Source of the DNA: an uncultured Eubacteriales bacterium
GTDB taxonomy: Bacteria > Bacillota > Clostridia > Oscillospirales > Oscillospiraceae
DNA length: 5,534 bases
Assembly: GCA_900551495.1 (NCBI GenBank)
Contig: URWG01000124.1
Location: 1 to 5,534 of the forward strand
Direction: 5' to 3'
Shown: positions 4,538 through 5,534 of the stretch, one piece after another
How positions within the stretch are numbered: position 1 is the stretch's first letter
Layout of the letters: each line of letters starts with the position of its first letter
Translations under genes and position numbers: made by a program
Notes under the pieces: model-generated
The model's database searches: none
The model's input: the letters and a program-made list of their open reading frames with translations, nothing else
What the model was told of the DNA's origin: nothing

Positions 4538-5534
4538 TTACACCAGTCGGGAGCCGGCGGCGATCTTGTCGTCAAGCATGAGAAGATTCAGCTTGTCCCC
4601 ACGCTCGGCGGACAGCAGCATACCGCAGCTCTCCTGCCCCATCATCTTGCGCGGCGGCAGATTCGTCACGGCGACGAGCGTCTTGCCGAGCAGCTCCTCC
4701 GGCTGATAGTACTTCGCGATACCGGAGAGAATCTGACGCGGCGTGCCGGTGCCGTCGTCAAGGGTGAATTTCAGAAGCTTTTCGGACTTCTTGACCTTTT
4801 CGCAGGTCAGGACCTTCACGACCGTCATTTCAACCTTGCAGAATTCGTCGAAGCTTACCGGCGGCAGCGACTCGGGCAGCGGGTCAACCTCCGGCTCCTT
4901 GGGCTTGGCGGTCAGGGCTTCCAACTCTGCCAACTCCTTTTCCGCGTCGATGCGCGGGAAGAGCGGGGCGCCCGTCGTGACCTTTGCCTCGCGGCTGAGC
5001 ACGCCGAAGCTGCACAGGCTGTCCCAATCGTACCGCTCCGCACCGATACGGCGCATGATCTCGGCGGCGGTGTCGGGCATGAACGGCTGCAAAAGTCCGC
5101 CGCAGATGCGCACGGTCTCCAGCAGATGATACATCACGCAGGCAAGGCGGGGCTTTTTCGCCTCGTCCTTCGCGAGAATCCACGGAGCAGTCTCGTCGAT
5201 ATACTTATTGGCGCGGGAGATGACCGCAAAGACCTCGGACAGCGCGTTCTGGAAGGCATAATGCTCCATCTGCGCCTCGTACTTCTCGTGCAGGGCGCCT
5301 GCCATGGCAAGCAGCTCGGCGTCAAGCGCGGTATCCTCGACCTGCTCGGCGGGCAGTCTGCCGTCGGGGAAGTATTTCTGCACCATTGCGACGGTGCGGC
5401 TGACGAGATTACCCAAATCGTTGGCAAGGTCGGTGTTGATGCAGGAGATCAGCAGCTCGTTGGAGAAGTTGCCGTCCGAGCCGAACGGGAACGTGCGCAG
5501 CAGGAAGAAGCGCAGCGCGTCCACGCCGAACATC
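4538..5534 (-). CDS. metG: Methionyl-tRNA synthetase, C-terminal half (5' end outside the window)
   Basis: The visible 331 residues begin MFGVDALRFFLLRTFPFGSDGNFS, a conserved segment after the KMSKS loop of class I MetRS. The Met there is internal, not a start: the frame is open to the edge and the HIGH and KMSKS motifs must lie to the right. Residues 1 to about 190 are the helical anticodon-binding domain (LANDLGNLVSRT, NKYIDETAPWILAKD, LLQPFMPDTAAEIMRRIG). A Pro/Glu-rich linker (about 205-225) leads to an EMAPII/Trbp111-type tRNA-binding OB-fold from about 228 to the end (EMTVVKVLTCEKVKKSEKLL, DDGTGTPRQILSGIAKYY, VAVTNLPPRKMMGQESCGM). The enzyme charges initiator and elongator tRNA-Met with methionine in the cytoplasm, and the C-terminal domain aids dimerisation and tRNA binding. 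The gene converges on noc and ends just before the shared terminator. The identification is secure. Confidence 0.96.
   Translation of the reverse strand, partial: MFGVDALRFFLLRTFPFGSDGNFSNELLISCINTDLANDLGNLVSRTVAMVQKYFPDGRLPAEQVEDTALDAELLAMAGALHEKYEAQMEHYAFQNALSEVFAVISRANKYIDETAPWILAKDEAKKPRLACVMYHLLETVRICGGLLQPFMPDTAAEIMRRIGAERYDWDSLCSFGVLSREAKVTTGAPLFPRIDAEKELAELEALTAKPKEPEVDPLPESLPPVSFDEFCKVEMTVVKVLTCEKVKKSEKLLKFTLDDGTGTPRQILSGIAKYYQPEELLGKTLVAVTNLPPRKMMGQESCGMLLSAERGDKLNLLMLDDKIAAGSRLV

Noticed and set aside
5531..5533. ATG at the right edge as the start of a short protein
   Set aside because: The sequence from this Met is an internal conserved MetRS segment (FGVDALRFFLLR), so the gene continues beyond the window.

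Overview
The window is GC-rich (about 60% by eye). It carries low-GC-Gram-positive-type gene families (Noc, YmdB, YhaO/YhaN), strong GGAGG-type ribosome binding sites, and a short hairpin repeat of a kind I recall from gut Oscillospiraceae/Ruminococcaceae. Together these suggest a chromosomal segment from a high-GC member of the Clostridia, probably Oscillospiraceae-like. The genus cannot be fixed from the sequence alone.

Layout. Positions 1-3301 hold a leftward (minus-strand) operon of three overlapping genes. In transcription order these are a YmdB-type metallophosphoesterase, a YhaO/SbcD-type nuclease, and a YhaN/SbcC-type coiled-coil ATPase that runs off the left edge. The YhaN reading frame is open from its GTG start at 1474 to the window edge and encodes a membrane hairpin inside the coiled coil. 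Positions 3302-3581 are a divergent intergenic region with a good sigma-A-type promoter for the leftward operon, a weaker promoter candidate for the rightward gene, and between them a symmetrical cluster of ATTTCCC/GGGAAAT motifs. Positions 3582-4385 (plus strand) encode a Noc-type ParB-family CTPase/DNA-binding protein. Positions 4386-4537 hold a tandem-hairpin repeat and a strong bidirectional terminator. Positions 4538-5534 (minus strand) carry the C-terminal half of methionyl-tRNA synthetase, which enters from the right edge and converges on noc.

How it fits together. The leftward genes look like one translationally coupled unit: two calcineurin-like phosphoesterases followed by the ATPase partner of the second. 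YhaO and YhaN would form an Mre11-Rad50-like nuclease/ATPase complex, here probably membrane-tethered. Noc organises the nucleoid and the division site and appears to be transcribed alone. The most interesting point is that the protein carries the residues known to set Noc-box rather than parS specificity (Q139, K145, R167, with R150 in place of Lys). The DNA directly upstream carries three copies of the known Noc-box half-site (ATTTCCC) within 38 bp, roughly helically phased. This suggests an autoregulatory or nucleation site with unusual half-site geometry that could also touch the ymdB-yhaO-yhaN promoter.
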